A DNA stretch of 64,000 nucleotides, from assembly GCF_943734655.1 (NCBI RefSeq), contig NC_071355.1, forward strand, positions 80,365,449 to 80,429,448, read 5' to 3'. Positions within the stretch are counted from its first letter, which is position 1; every line of letters starts with the position of its first letter. Shown piece by piece: positions 32,455 to 44,279 of this stretch. A program made the translations under genes and the position numbers. This DNA is from Sabethes cyaneus. Lineage: Eukaryota; Arthropoda; Insecta; Diptera; Culicidae. A model generated the notes under the pieces. The model saw only the letters and a program-made list of their open reading frames with translations. It was not told where the DNA came from and searched no databases.

Positions 32455-33340
32455 TATATAAATAAAATAAACAAATAAATAAGCTGAATTCAAAACATAG
32501 TGAGTTTGCTACTTTCTTTGGCCAAACCGTGAGTGTAAAACGATTGTGAGTTTTTGTTTAGTTTTTCAAAGAAAACATTAAAATTGTAGACCTTCCACTT
32601 AGCACTGCCTTTGAAATAACCAACTAGTGATTCAAGTTTGAATAAATTGTACAAACAAGCAAATTACGACTTGAAAACTGTTTGTTGAAATTTTCACACC
32701 TAAAAAGGTGCACAATCAAGCCGATTTCGTCACTTCTTGTCACGTCGTTAGTGCTCTCTTTGCATCTTACCGGGCCGGGCAGTAAGAAAACTTTACCCTG
32801 GCTGAGCACAGAAAAATATAAACACAACAAGTCAGTCACATCAAGGATACTTTAGTGCGCCGACAGCACTTACCGGCTGTGACAAAGTGCCCCACCGAGA
32901 GTCATTAAGAAAATTTCCGCATCACCTGATTGCAAAGTATTGCCGGAAAGAAAATGCCGACTCCGTCAGACCAACGCAACCTGGCGGGACCCATGGCCAA
33001 ATGTTTTTGGCCACGGTAGTGGTAGTTGTGATGTGATCGTCCTGCCACGAAAGGAACGTTTAGCCACCACGGTTTGAAAGTTCCCATTTGGCACTATATA
33101 GCAATGAGGTAGTTGAATATACTGTGTTTTGTACAACTATTGCCTACAGTTTTGGTTGGGCGTTTCTCAGACGAAGCACAAGTTTTTGCCTTGCAAATCA
33201 ACTTGCTGTAGTTATGAAATTTTAGCTATGAACAGCTCTTTGCAGTTTATTATGTGCCCAAATTTATAACAAAAATGAACAAAAAATATTCGGACTCCTA
33301 ATTTAATTTTTTGCAAAAATACCATTTTCTTGCTGAAATA
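32455..33340. other. No recognised feature
   Basis: No ORF with a domain and no terminal repeats seen. Confidence 0.45.
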
Positions 33341-33462
33341 CAGGTCGGACTCGATAATCAGGGGTGAAAAAATTATAATGTTAAACACGTTCTGAACGTA
33401 AATACACTTCAAAAAAGCCATTTACAATTTTTTTTTTCACCCGGATAATCCAGTCCAACCTG
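33341..33462. mobile_element. 122-bp palindromic MITE (TA duplication)
   Basis: Left end CAGGTCGGACTCGATAATC, right end inward CAGGTTGGACTGGATTATC, with TA outside both. It folds over nearly its full length (GGTGAAAAAA against TTTTTTCACC). Confidence 0.85.
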
Positions 33463-33464
33463 TA

Positions 33465-36305
33465 GTTTCAAGTTTTAGAATGTATACACTATTAGAGTTT
33501 GGTCATTTTATGGGTAAGATAAAGAAGTTTTGTCCTTACAAAAGGCAATAGCGAAAACAAGACTAGGTAATGGAATTAATTTCAAACATTTTTGTTATTT
33601 TTAGTTCAGAAACTAATTCCCAAATCTGCGATTTGGTTAATTCTCTGCTATGCTTGGCAGATAAAAATTGACCTTTAAACCTATAAACATGAATCATCAG
33701 ATGTTCACATTTGACACTGCCCATTGATATTGTATATGGAGCCCACAGGGAGATAAATCTTAATAACTAATAACTAATAACTACATATTATGTTTATTAA
33801 CCAATGCGTAATGGTTAACTAAAGCAAAATGCAATTCATTATAAAAAATGTAACCCCAGAAAACAGCGGAAAGAGTTATTGTTTTCGATTTTGGTGTATG
33901 CTCTATTTGCAGGCTGCAAGAAATGAGCCTTCGGCCAGCCAAACGGAAAGGAACCGGAGAAGGAAACGGACGGCTTCTACCCGCCAAAAGATGGTAGATA
34001 CAGCGTTGAAAAGTTTTGTAAATAATTTCCAACAAATTGTTGAATAACAATTTACAGAGGGAAAAAACACAAGGCAAAGTGTTCGCCATCATACCATACC
34101 AGACCAGTCTACTAGTGTTTGGAACGGCAAAAGCTTCACGCCGCACCGGTGCTGCGGTGGAAAGAACTCCCAATTCTTTCCAGTTTCCGTGTCGGAATTG
34201 GATGCTGAAATGTTTGCTAGAAGAAAAATGCCCAATCTTGTTTACCTAGAAGGGCAGAAAATTGCCTTCGGATTTGCTGCTTCTCTGTGTGCTGAACGCT
34301 AACAGTGTTTTCACCACTTTTATTTTCTTTTATAAGAAAGAACAAAAATGCATGCTAGAAAGTTTCTCTACGGTTCTCGAGTTTAACTTGTGTATTGCTG
34401 ATTGTGCTTGAATCGTACGAAGAAGGCAGTCTGGTGGCCTGGTTTCCTCGTAACAGGAAACGCAGTAAGAAGTTCGACTCTCCAAAGTTCCATATAATTT
34501 GTTGCTGTGTATGAATATCAGGAACACCTCTCATAACGTGAGGAAAATGCAACAGAACTTGCTGTTATTACTTCGTTTGTTTTGCAAATACGTAAATGAT
34601 AAAACAGTCGGTCGGGTACTCATTTTTTCATAGTTGCATCGTAAGTTACAATGCTAGCTGGATGCGCCACTTGCAGATGATATTTCACCCGGATGGAAGT
34701 TATTCTTTTTCGGCTGCCTTGCTCCCTCGAGGGTTAATAGGATATTCCCGTTCAGACTGGTAACGAACAATCATCTGCAGCCACGAAATGGGCGAGAATT
34801 TAATTAGGAGCGAAAATAACGACGATGAAACGCAATAATAACGCGGTTGCCAGTCGCATTATATTTCCTCCCTTCCCGTTCATTCTTGTTGCTTTCAACA
34901 ATCGAAATTAACACCACTTACAGCCGCTCGGAGCGATCCAGAGCAGTCCGATGCAACAACTTTCCGCGTTAGTTCTATAGAAACACCCATTTTCTCTGTA
35001 ATTAATCCTTGGAAAGTTTCCATCAATTTTAGTGCTCTTCCGAGGATTGGCACAGTTAGAATGGAAAGCAACGAGCAACCGGAACAGTGCGGGAGGAAAG
35101 AAAGAATCCAGATATAAGGGTACCCAAAAAATAAGTTCTAATGTTAATTTCTTTTCTAAATTGTCTAAATTGTCACCCAATCTTACATGCCAATATGTTT
35201 GTAATGTACAATCTTTCTTGACAAAAGTGTTCTTCTATCCTACGACAAACACTGTAAAATTAATCGTTTTCACCAGCAGCGTTGACCAATGGCGGCAATA
35301 AAATCAGGGTGATAATAATGTTGATTAACCATCAACGTGAAATAGATAGATGTAAATATATACCTCTATATATAGAGTAACTTTGATAAACTTAGTCACC
35401 GCATTGTGACACAATATCACAAGAACACCGAACCAACCATCGGAGGATTAAACTAAACAGGGTCGTCGGTGCTAATCACTTGTTTGCTTACAGCTTTTAG
35501 CTGCCGAACAACACCAAAAAACAACTACAAAAGGCTGTGTTTTGTCCACTGTCAGCCACAGTGTGCGTGGTCCACGGTGGTCTAGCTGGAAGGAACATAA
35601 TCACTTTATAATACGCTTACCGTAAAAGTTGTGCTACTCGATAATGGGAATCTTTAGCAGTCTTTGTTGGACGGGGAATCGGGCGATAACCGCTCATTAT
35701 GCAGAATCCATGTCGTTAATGAAACTGACGCCAACGGGCTGAAGCACTACTACAGTAAACTAATCTTCTTTGTCTTCGAACCGTTTTCGGGTCGTGAATA
35801 TTAAAAACTTACTAAAGAGTGCATTATCGAAATTAGTGTGTCCTACGGGTCGGACGTATAAGTTTAAAGCAATGAGTTTAGGAGTTGAAGAGGTAAGGCA
35901 CATTCCACCGCTATCTAGTGCCCAGAGACTGTTGACTTTGGTCCGTACAAATAAAACTTGCTCAACACGTTAGAGATGTGCGATACTTTACCAATACCAA
36001 TGGCAACAATATTTTCATATATACAGTACCTATCATCGATATTTTAAACAACGATTTGCTCTATCGGTTGGCCTCGAACTGCGCACCAAACCAGTCGTAT
36101 CCCACCAACAATTAAAGTTTCGATATGTACCTTGATCCATCCCGTGCAGGGTACGTTATTTTTTAATTCTGAATACGTATTGAACAAATGTGATGGATTA
36201 TTTAGATCTGTATCAGTTAACCTGACCGAAGGACACAGTTTAATTTTTGATGAGAATTGAGAAATAATTAGAACTTAAGTTTTTATAGACTTATTTGTAT
36301 TTGTG
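33465..36305. other. No recognised repeat or gene
   Basis: About 2.8 kb. The longest frames (33781-34173 minus, 130 codons; 34908-35180 minus) have no domain, odd composition and frames open on the opposite strand. Possibly single-copy DNA. Confidence 0.4.
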
Positions 36306-36309
36306 AATC

Positions 36310-36740
36310 TACTAGCTGTCTAGCTGTACCCTGCATGCGTACAACCACCCTTAAACTGTAATGTGAATGTAATATTCATAAAGAATTGTCGTCATCATGT
36401 CTCCGGCTTAACTATGGCGACATCTTTTTTCCCGTTCTTGGCCAGGTTTCGACGAACGGGTCGTAGGCCCTTAGCACGGCGACGTCCATCAGTTTCTAAT
36501 CTTTCTTTAGGTCGTTGCTGGTCTCTTTGCAGTGAACGGACCTCTGCATGGCGGCGTCGATCAGCTGCTTTGCGCTCTTCCCGTTGCTGGTCTGTTTCCA
36601 GTGAACGGGCCGTAGCATTACGTAGTCTATTGCGTTCCAGTCGAACCTTCCGTTTCTAAAAGTCGTGATGCCTTAGTCTTTCGTGCTGCAGCTGTAGATC
36701 GCCCAATCGTGCTTCGTTTTCGGGCCATCACTATTTCTTT
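36310..36740 (-). pseudogene. Helitron-associated ORF N-terminal remnant
   Basis: The minus strand starts MARKRSTIGRSTAAARKTKA, then after one frame shift continues ERNRLRNATARSLETDQQRE, KAADRRRHAEVRSLQRDQQ and RLETDGRRRAKG. Arg/Glu-rich repeats of this type precede the Rep/helicase region in insect Helitron proteins; this is recalled from the family, not searched. No HUH or helicase motif remains. At 36312-36335 the strand ends with GGGTACAGCTAGACAGCTAG and T, which would fit a Helitron 3' end. Confidence 0.55.
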
Positions 36741-37074
36741 GAAAATTAAATTAATTTGTATTGACCAAAAACAAAATATCGGTCAAACTACTTTCTTACG
36801 ATGGAATTCACCCAATCAATTTTCAAGTTGTATCGTACTTTACTAGCAGCAGCGTGTAGTTACTTTCAACTGTAATCTACTTTCAATTCTTCGCAGTATC
36901 TGTTTCAAGCTAAAGCAAACTATAGCATTTACTCAGTATTTATACATAACATAGGTAAACAATAGGTAGTGAGACATAGAGGCCATAATGGATGATGAGA
37001 CCTACCTAAAGCTGGACGGCGACTGGCAGGGAACAGCCACCAAGGGGATAAGCGACGACATCGAATATATCCCC
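36741..37074. other. No recognised feature
   Basis: AT-rich spacer. Confidence 0.4.
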
Positions 37075-37076
37075 TA

Positions 37077-37804
37077 CACTCTAAAATGATTCTACCTGTA
37101 AATAGGTCGGATTTAGTTAAAGGTAGGTTGAAACTACTCGAAACGCCCTTAAAGTGTACAAACTTAGATTTTGAGTAGTTTTTTAACCAAAAAAATGGTA
37201 GTGGGAACATAAGAGTGTGTTATTTGTCATAGAGAATAATTCAGTTAGGCCATTACAAATATTTTAAAAACTTTTTGTCCCTCCGGTGTTGGGCCACTGA
37301 AGGGGGGACGCGAAAAAAACAAAGAGAATTTTTTAATCGAGAAAAAAATATGGATTTTAGGCATTTTTATTTTAAGTTTAAACGTGTAAACCAAATCTAT
37401 TCTTGCTTTTAATATATACGTTGTTAATTTCCTGCAAAAATCTACGAAAAAAAGACAAAAACGAAAGAAAATTTTTTTGGCCGATTTTCGGAAATTCCGC
37501 TGTTTAAATTTCCATTTCTATTTCATGCTAGAAGCGTTAACTCAACTCGTACACTCATCTTTCAAGTTTTTCAGGCTGTAGAACCCACAGACAGTTGATT
37601 TTATAAAAAAATTAACTCATATTATACAAATTATTTTTCCCGATTTTTCAAGCCAAATTCCATGGGGGCGGTGACAAAAACTTTTAAAATGATTTGCAAT
37701 GGCCTTATCGGTAGCAAGTTGCCGAAATTGGTTGAAATTTTTACCTAAGAGTAGTTTCAACCTAGATTTAACTAAATCCGACCTATTTATATTATTTAAG
37801 AGTG
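37077..37804. mobile_element. CACTCTTAAATGATTCTACC-type MITE, copy 1, with nested insert
   Basis: Ends CACTCTAAAATGATTCTACC and, inward from the right, CACTCTTAAATAATATAAAT. TA is on both sides. Long arms with GGTCGGATTTAG and GTTGAAACTACTC follow. Copy 2 (40768-41178) shows the state without the Harbinger-like insert. Confidence 0.85.
37248..37704. mobile_element. PIF/Harbinger-like MITE (457 bp, TTA duplication)
   Basis: GGCCATTACAAATATTTTAA at the left, inverse GGCCATTGCAAATCATTTTA at the right. TTA lies at 37245-37247 and 37705-37707. GGCC ends with TTA duplications are the PIF/Harbinger pattern. Copy 2 of the host MITE has an uninterrupted TTCAATTATTGGTA at this site. Confidence 0.85.
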
Positions 37805-37897
37805 TACGCCAAGTCCCCAAAGATCGTGGTTGACGATTAGCGAGAAAGAAATGTTCAAACCGCTGTTCTTTTCTTTGGAGCTTGCGGTGAACGAGGA

Positions 37898-38850
37898 GAT
37901 ACCCTTTACATCTCCACGTTAACATGCCCGTACTTTGGCCTTAGCCCCATCCATGCAATTTTGCATAACCTCAAAATCGACATGTATTGCATATTTAGTC
38001 ATGCTTTCTTGATTTCATCAACTGTTTTAACTACTTTAGAATGTTTCAGAAGATTCTGCTTCATAATAGTCAAGTATTTCTCAATTGGCCGCTGCATCGG
38101 TGTATTTCAGGGGTTATGATCGTTTGGCACGAAATCGACATTACTTGCCTTATGCCACTCCAGAACGGCCCTTGCGTAATGGCACGAAGCAAAATTCTAC
38201 CATAAGAAAAATACACCGATCTGTTCGTTGTCTTCGTTGAACAAATTACTTGCCAAATCAAGAATTGGCAAAGTTCAACATCTTCTGTTTTCGTAGGTTC
38301 TCTGGAACATAAAAGTTGCAAAGGATAAGTTGCAATAATTCTGCAATATTCCTGAAATACTATTGAAATACTGGTTCCCCGGAATCTGGTTGGAGTCCGC
38401 TATCACGTAGGTTTGGTCGTCCATAACGCAGCAATGAGGTTTCGTCAGCTTTTGATCGTATAATTTCTGGGCACGGCTTTTCGCGACCGTATTCTTTTGG
38501 GGACTCCTGAACCTTGAACGTACGTAATTCAGCTCGAGTTTTGGTCTTCTGCACGAAACTTTTGCTCAGATTCAGTTAATTTTGCCAACTTTTGCACCGA
38601 GGAGTTTAGTTTCCCGTCGAAGGCCCCAACTATACGGATGTGATCCTTTACAGTACCGCCTGACGCCATTTTTCTCCACATCTTGACTCACGATCGACAG
38701 TCAGATGTTCTTCGAACCGTTTTATGACACGAGAAACCGTAGAATTCGGAATTACTAACTTTTTACCGATGGGACCAACCAGACTCCGAGGAATTAGTAT
38801 TTCACTGCAAAGGATAAGTTTGATGTCCCAGAAAACCCCCAAAAACTAAA
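37898..38850 (-). pseudogene. Tc1/mariner-superfamily transposase remnant
   Basis: The minus strand, across several frames, reads: STVSRVIKRFEEHLTVDR (helix-turn-helix region), then KLYDQKLTKPHCCVMDDQTY with the first catalytic Asp, IPGNQY, FASCHYAK (the second Asp position reads WQNF, so Asp is Asn), NVDFVPND, RPIEKYLTIMKQNLLKH with the catalytic Glu, and SILRLCKIAWMGLRPKYGHV at the end. The order and spacing cover a nearly full-length transposase of about 310-330 residues, broken by several frameshifts and stops. Confidence 0.88.
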
Positions 38851-38931
38851 GATGTGAAGTTTGGCAAGAATTTCTTGATTTGGCAAGCAATTTGTTCATG
38901 TGGACAGAGGAGTACGCCTTACGTGACCACA

Positions 38932-40562
38932 TCTATACCTATAAAGAAGGATTTCTGTCTGTCTGTCTGTCTGTCTGTCTGTCCGTATGTTCCTTATAGA
39001 ATCGAAAACTACTGAACCAATCAGCGTGAAAATTTGCATGTAGAGGTTTTTGGGGCCAGGAAAGGTTTTAGTGATGGTTAGAGACCCCTCCCCCACTAAG
39101 AGGGGGGGCTCCCATACAAATGAAATACAAATTTCCTCATAACTCGAGAACTAATCAAGCAAATAGAACCAAATTTGGCATGTGGGTGTTTTCGGTGACA
39201 AGAATTTATTCTATGGTAAATTGAGACCCCTCCCTCTTTATAAGGGGAATTATAACTCCTCTCCCCTTTAAGAGGGGGGTTTCCACACAAATTTCCTCAT
39301 AACTCGAGAACTAATCAAGCAAATGGAACCAAATGTGGCATGTGAAGGTTTTCAAGGGCAAGAAAATTTTCTACGGTGAATTAGGACCCCTTCCCACTTT
39401 AAGAGGGGGGGCTCCTGTACAAATGAAATACAAATTTCCTCATAACTCGAGAACTAATCAAGCGAATTGAACCAAATATGGCATGTGTGTGTTTTTGGAG
39501 ACAATTTTTTTTTCAATGATGAATTGGGACCCCCCCCACTTTAGGAGGGGGGGTCCTATACAAACGAAATACAAATTTCCTCATAACTCGAGAACTAATC
39601 AAACAAATGGAACCAAATTTGGCGTGTAGGTATTTTTGGAGGCAAGAATTTTTTCTGTGATGAATTATGACCTCTTCCCACATTAGGAGGGGGGGCTCCT
39701 ATGCAAATGAAATACAAATTTCCTCATAACTCGAGAACTAATCAAGCAATTAGAACCAAATTTGGCATGTGGAGGTTTTTGGAGGCAAAAATATTTTCTA
39801 TGGTGAATTAGGACACCTCTACACTTCAAGAGGGGGGGCTTCTATACAAATGAAGTACAAATTTCCTCATAATTCGAGAACTAATCAAGCAAATGGAACC
39901 ATATTTGGCATGTGGGTGTTTTTGGAGGCAACCTTTTTTTCCATGATGAATTAGGACTTCTTACCTTTTTAGGAGGGGGGGCTCCCATACAAACGAAATA
40001 CAAATTTCCTCATAACTTTAGAACCAATCAAGCAAATGGAACCAAATTTGGCATGTGGGAGTTTTAGATGGCAGAATTTTTTTTGTAGTGTATTACGACC
40101 CCTTCCCCTTTTAAGAGGGTGGGCTCCCATACAAATGAAATACAAATTTCCTTATAATTTGACTACTAATCAAGCAAATGGAACCAAATTTAGCATGTAG
40201 GAGATTTTTGAGTCTTAAATTTATTTTATGATAGTTAGAGACCTCTCACTCCTGTGGTAGGGGGATATGGACTCTCATACAAATAAAACAGAATTTTTTA
40301 CGAAACTCAAAAACTAATCCAACTCGAGAAATTCAAGACTCTTCCATAAAACATTAATCAATAACAAGACCATAAAAACTATCTATAGTAACACTAGATC
40401 ATTCAGGACGAGCCGCTCGCGAGTTTTCGGTGACCCGCCGTCGGAAACGCCGCCCACTGGGGGCTTGCAAAACTCGAGATTGTGACAAAGATCATCCGAG
40501 ATTCATGATTTATGTACAACACAGGTTAATTTGTGGCAATACGAAGTTTTCGGGTCTGCTAG
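38932..40562 (+). mobile_element. Helitron-like element, copy B
   Basis: Starts TCTATACCTATAAAG after an A and ends TCGGGTCTGCTAG before a T, which fits Helitron insertion between A and T. Contains (CTGT)n, about eight 140-160-bp units marked by AACTCGAGAACTAATCAA (39141 to 40157) and a shortened 3' part (40450-40480 joins directly where copy A has 300 bp more). No coding capacity. Confidence 0.8.
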
Positions 40563-40767
40563 TATACCATAAATGAACCGGTATACTTGAGTGTCTCTAA
40601 AAGCGACTTTTCTCTCACAACTGTCCTCCGATCTTCTGGTAGGATTTGGTTTCATGCCATTACGCAAAGGTCATGTTGGTGTGGCCTAAGGCAAATAATG
40701 TCGATTTCGTGCCGAAAGATTCTAAACCCTTAAATACACCGGTGTAGCAGCCAATCGAGAAATACTA

Positions 40768-41178
40768 CACTCTTAAATGATTCTACCCGTAAATAAGTCG
40801 GATTTAACTAAAGCTAGGTTGAAACTACTCAAAATGCCCTTAAAGTGTACAAACTCATTTTTAGAGTAGTTTTTCAACCAAAAAAATGGTAGTAGGAACT
40901 TGAAAGTGCGTTATTTCTCACAGGGAATAATTCAATTATTGGTACTTTTTAAGGTGAAACGGTACGGAAACCAACATGGCCGACTCGATAGCACCCATAT
41001 GCTGACATAGACGCCATTTTTCCGGCCATGTTGGGATTCAGTGCCGTATCACCTTAACCAAAATTGGTTGAATTTTTTATCCAAAATTTGAGTTTGTACA
41101 CTTTAAGGGCATTTTGAGTAGTTTCAACCTAGCTTTAGCTAAATCCGACCTATTTGAGAGTAGAATCATTTAAGAGTG
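40768..41178. mobile_element. CACTCTTAAATGATTCTACC-type MITE, copy 2
   Basis: Left end CACTCTTAAATGATTCTACC, right end exact inverse for the first 16 bases. TA at 40766-40767 and 41179-41180. Arms of over 100 bp. Inserted in the mariner remnant between the PIEKY and MKQNLL codons. Confidence 0.9.
40953..41053. mobile_element. 101-bp MITE with TTAA duplication
   Basis: Left end GGTGAAACGG with CCAACATGGCCG inside; inward from the right GGTGATACGG with CCCAACATGGCCG. TTAA outside both. piggyBac-type footprint. Confidence 0.8.
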
Positions 41179-41240
41179 TAGACTAATATGAAGCAGAATC
41201 TTCTGAAACCTGCTAAAGTAGTCAAAACAGACTCGAATGC

Positions 41241-41400
41241 TCGACTTATGCTCCTTTGAACTACTTTAATCGATTGCTCGGTTCAACTGCTCGACTGGAT
41301 TGGTTGACAGAACTTCTTTGAATCAAGTACTCGAATCAAATATAAGACCGGACTGCACTGCTCGACTCGACTGGACTACTCGACTGGAAGTCACTCAAGA
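41241..41400. repeat. Degenerate CTCGACTGGA minisatellite
   Basis: Phrases such as GCTCGACTGGA and TACTCGACTGG recur irregularly. Confidence 0.5.
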
Positions 41401-41976
41401 TGACTTAGAAAATAGGGCCCATAATGTCAGTAATATACAGTCAAGTCGCTTTTTACGCAAAGGATACGTTCCGCGTAAATTCTAGAATTCGCTTTGAAAA
41501 CCTCAAGAATTTTTAAACTACGCGCAAATATAGAATCATAGAGAACATCCGCGTAAATTCCGAAAATCAATTTAAAAACCTGATTTAGTCCACCTAGTGG
41601 TGAAAGGAACCTTTGTTATACGGTCTTACTTGCAATTTGAGATAGAAATCAACACGTTTGGTTTACATGAAATTTTTGGAAATTGAATAAGTTTACAAAA
41701 TTTGAACCAAATAGAAGCACTTATAAATTTTGATAGTTTCTTTTCTCATGAAATTGCTGAGTAAGTTGTTATTAATGAGGGTAAGTGCAAGTAAAAGTAA
41801 GTTGTAAGATTAAATATTATTCTTTAACATATACATTGCGTAGTAAAGGTCTAGTTAATAGGTTTTTGAACTATGCATAATTTCCTGTAATGCCATTCTA
41901 TTTGATTCACAATAATAAAGTTTTCTTGAATAATTTCATCAATTTTGAACCTTCGGTTACTCACGTTGTTATATTT

Positions 41977-42055
41977 TGTGTGCAATTTAAAATTGATATT
42001 TTTCGGTGAATACGAATCGTATTCACCGAAAAATATCAATTTTAAATTGCACACA
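41977..42055. repeat. Perfect inverted repeat: 38-bp arms, 3-nt loop
   Basis: 41977-42014 and 42018-42055 are exact reverse complements around AAT. The arm starts TGTGTGCAATTTAAAATTG and reaches TTCGGTGAATACG at the loop. The 15-mer GTTGTTATATTTTGT flanks it directly on both sides (about 41966 and 42091). Confidence 0.95.
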
Positions 42056-42240
42056 TAATTGACCGGTGACTCAAAAATTCAAATAATAAGTTGTTATATT
42101 TTGTACACCATATGTAGGTTTTTGAATGTCAAAATGTCAGAATTATTCAATGCATTAATACTTTAAATTGTTAGGAAAATAGATTAGCATAAACCGACAT
42201 CACAGAAACGAAGCAAGTAGCATGTGATTTTTTTTTATTA

Positions 42241-42700
42241 TTATGTGTCCATGTCCGCCGGTCCGGCAGAACAAAGGGATGAAATTAGAGATCTCCACTG
42301 CTGACGGTTACCCGCCATGGCTTTTACCTGTCGCCAGGACAGGTTCTCGTCTACAGCCCGGATGTCGTTGGCTAAGCTCCGTCTCCATGAGCCTCTGGGT
42401 CTGCCTCTTCTACGCTGTCCTTGTGGATTCCAGTCGAGTGCTGCTCTGCAAACCTCGTTCGCTCCTTTCCTCAAGGTGTGTCCGATCCACTTCCACCTAC
42501 GCTCACGAATTTCTGTGGCTATCGGCCGTTGATGACACCGACGATGGAGTTCCTCATTGGATATCCAATTATCAGGCCACCAGGCACGAATAATATATCG
42601 CAGGCACCAGTTAATGAATACCTGCAGTCTCCGCTGAGACGCACCACGTTTCGCAGGCATACAGCAGTACGGATTTAACGTTTTAATTAAAGATTCGGGT
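42241..42700 (-). pseudogene. LINE C-terminal domain (shifted frame)
   Basis: Reads LQVFINWCLRYIIRAWWPDN, HRRCHQRPIATEIRERRWKW, IGHTLRKGANEVCRAALDWN and RRRGRPRGSWRRSLANDI, ending 13 bp before the poly-A-like tail. This arginine-rich tail follows the RT in this type of LINE. It is in a different frame from 42683-44279, so one frameshift separates them. Confidence 0.85.
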
Positions 42701-44279
42701 TTTCGTACGTAGAGTGATCTGGTTTGAGCGCCAAATGTTTCGCAGACCTGCAAAGGCACCCCTGGCCTTCCTGATCCGTGTGGCTATATCAGTCTTGGTA
42801 CCACCATCGGGCGTTGTTTGGCTACCAAGATATTGAAAGACGGCTACCTGCTCAACTTGTTGTCCCGCTACTGTAAAGTTGGTGGAATTGTCAGTGTTCA
42901 CTACCATAGACTTAGTTTTCGCTACATTGACTGTGAGACCTGCTGCCTGGGAGCTCTCGGAGAGGTCATCTAACTTGCTCTGCATATCGTTTCGGCGTTG
43001 TGCGAGCAAGACAATGTCGTCGGCTAGGTCGAGGTCATTTAGCTGCTCCATCGTTAGAGGATTCCAAGGCAATCCTCGATTTGGTCTACTGTCAACTGCT
43101 CCAACTAATATCTCATCCATAACGATGAGAAACAGAAGCGGTGATAAAATGCAGCCCTGTCTCACGCCAGCAGTAACCCTTATGGGGTCGGACAAGACGC
43201 CGTCGTGCAAAACCTTGCACGAGAACGCCTCGTACTGAGCCTCGATGAGATGGACTAGCTTATCTGGAACTCCTCTACGCCTAAGTGCGCCCCAGATGTT
43301 TTCGTGATTGAGTCGGTCGAACGCCTTTTCGAAGTCAACAAACACCAGCAGAAGAGAGTCCTGGAATTCGTTGATCTGCTCCAATATAATGTGGAGCGTT
43401 GTGATATGGTCTACACATGATCGGCCAGCACGGAATCCAGCTTGCTGCCGCCGGAGAGTAGCGTCGATCTTCTCCTGGATCCGGTTGAGGATTACCTTAC
43501 AGAGTACTTTGAGAGTAATACAGAGCAACGTGATGCCACGCCAGTTACCGCATTCCGTTAGGTCTCCTTTCTTAGGGACTTTGACCAATATGCCCTGCAT
43601 CCAGTCCACCGGAAAAGTTGCGGTTTCCCAAATATTGCTGAAAAGCTGATGCATCATCTGAGCTGACAAAGATGGGTCAGCTTTGAGCATTTCGGCTGAA
43701 ATACGATCTATCCCTGGCGCTCTATTGGATTTCATACTCTTGATGGCTGCTACAATTTCATCCAGCAATGGCGCCTCCGAGTTCACGCGATTTATTCGAC
43801 GAACTGTAGGCGTCGTACGCTGCTGGTTTTGTTGGTCTCTGACATTTGAAACTCGGAAGAGTTGTTCAAAATGTTCAGTCCATCGCTTAAGCTGTTCTGT
43901 ACGGTCAGTCAATAGCTGACCAGCTCTGTCCTTTAGCGGCATCTTTGTATTCATCCTGGCACCACTAAGGCGGCGAGAAATATCGTACAACAAACGGATA
44001 TCACCATTGGCGGCGGCGGTTTCTCCTTGTTCGGCTAGGGAGTTAGTCCAGGCTCTCTTGTCCCGCCTACAAGCACGTTTAACAGCCCTCTCCAGTTCGG
44101 CGTATCGTTGACGGGCAGCTGTCTTAGCCGATCTGGTCCGCGCTCGCTCAATGCCGGCTTTCGCCTCTCTCCGCTCGTCGATCTTCCTCCAAGTTTCATC
44201 CGAAATCCACTCCCTCCGCCCACTGTGCGCTTTGCCGAGGGTTTCATCACTGGTCGTGATGAAGGCGTTCTTGATGCCG
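42683..44279 (-). CDS. LINE reverse transcriptase domain (partial ORF)
   Basis: Begins WTGIKNAF once the nested element is removed. Motif A VFVDFEKAFDRLNHENIW, motif B GVRQGCILSPLLFLIVMDE, motif C LADDIVLLAQ with both catalytic Asp, motif D NVAKTKSMVV, motif E FQYLGSQTT. Upstream are PGIDRISAEMLKADP, PKKGDLTECGNWRGITLL and QQAGFRAGRSCVDH. The frame closes at a stop at 42683 in the middle of the protein. The RT catalytic residues look complete. Confidence 0.9.

Larger units (their letters stand above)
40590..41240 (+). pseudogene. Second mariner-type transposase fragment, split by a MITE
   Basis: The plus strand reads DLVSCHYAKVMLVWPKANNV, DFVPKDSKPLNTPV, stop, QPIEKY. After the MITE at 40768-41178 it resumes MKQNLLKPAKVVKT. 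It is homologous to the C-terminal third of 37898-38850 but on the opposite strand. The Asp before LVSCHYA is present here. Confidence 0.82.

Noticed and set aside
33781..34173. 130-codon minus-strand open frame
   Set aside because: No domain, unusual composition, and the opposite strand is open as well; no support for a gene.
39105..40265. Regular repeats that could suggest a CRISPR-like array
   Set aside because: Units are ~145 bp diverged tandem repeats in a Helitron-like element of a eukaryote, without constant short repeats and unique spacers.
42243..42593. 116-codon plus-strand open frame
   Set aside because: Antisense to the LINE C-terminal domain.
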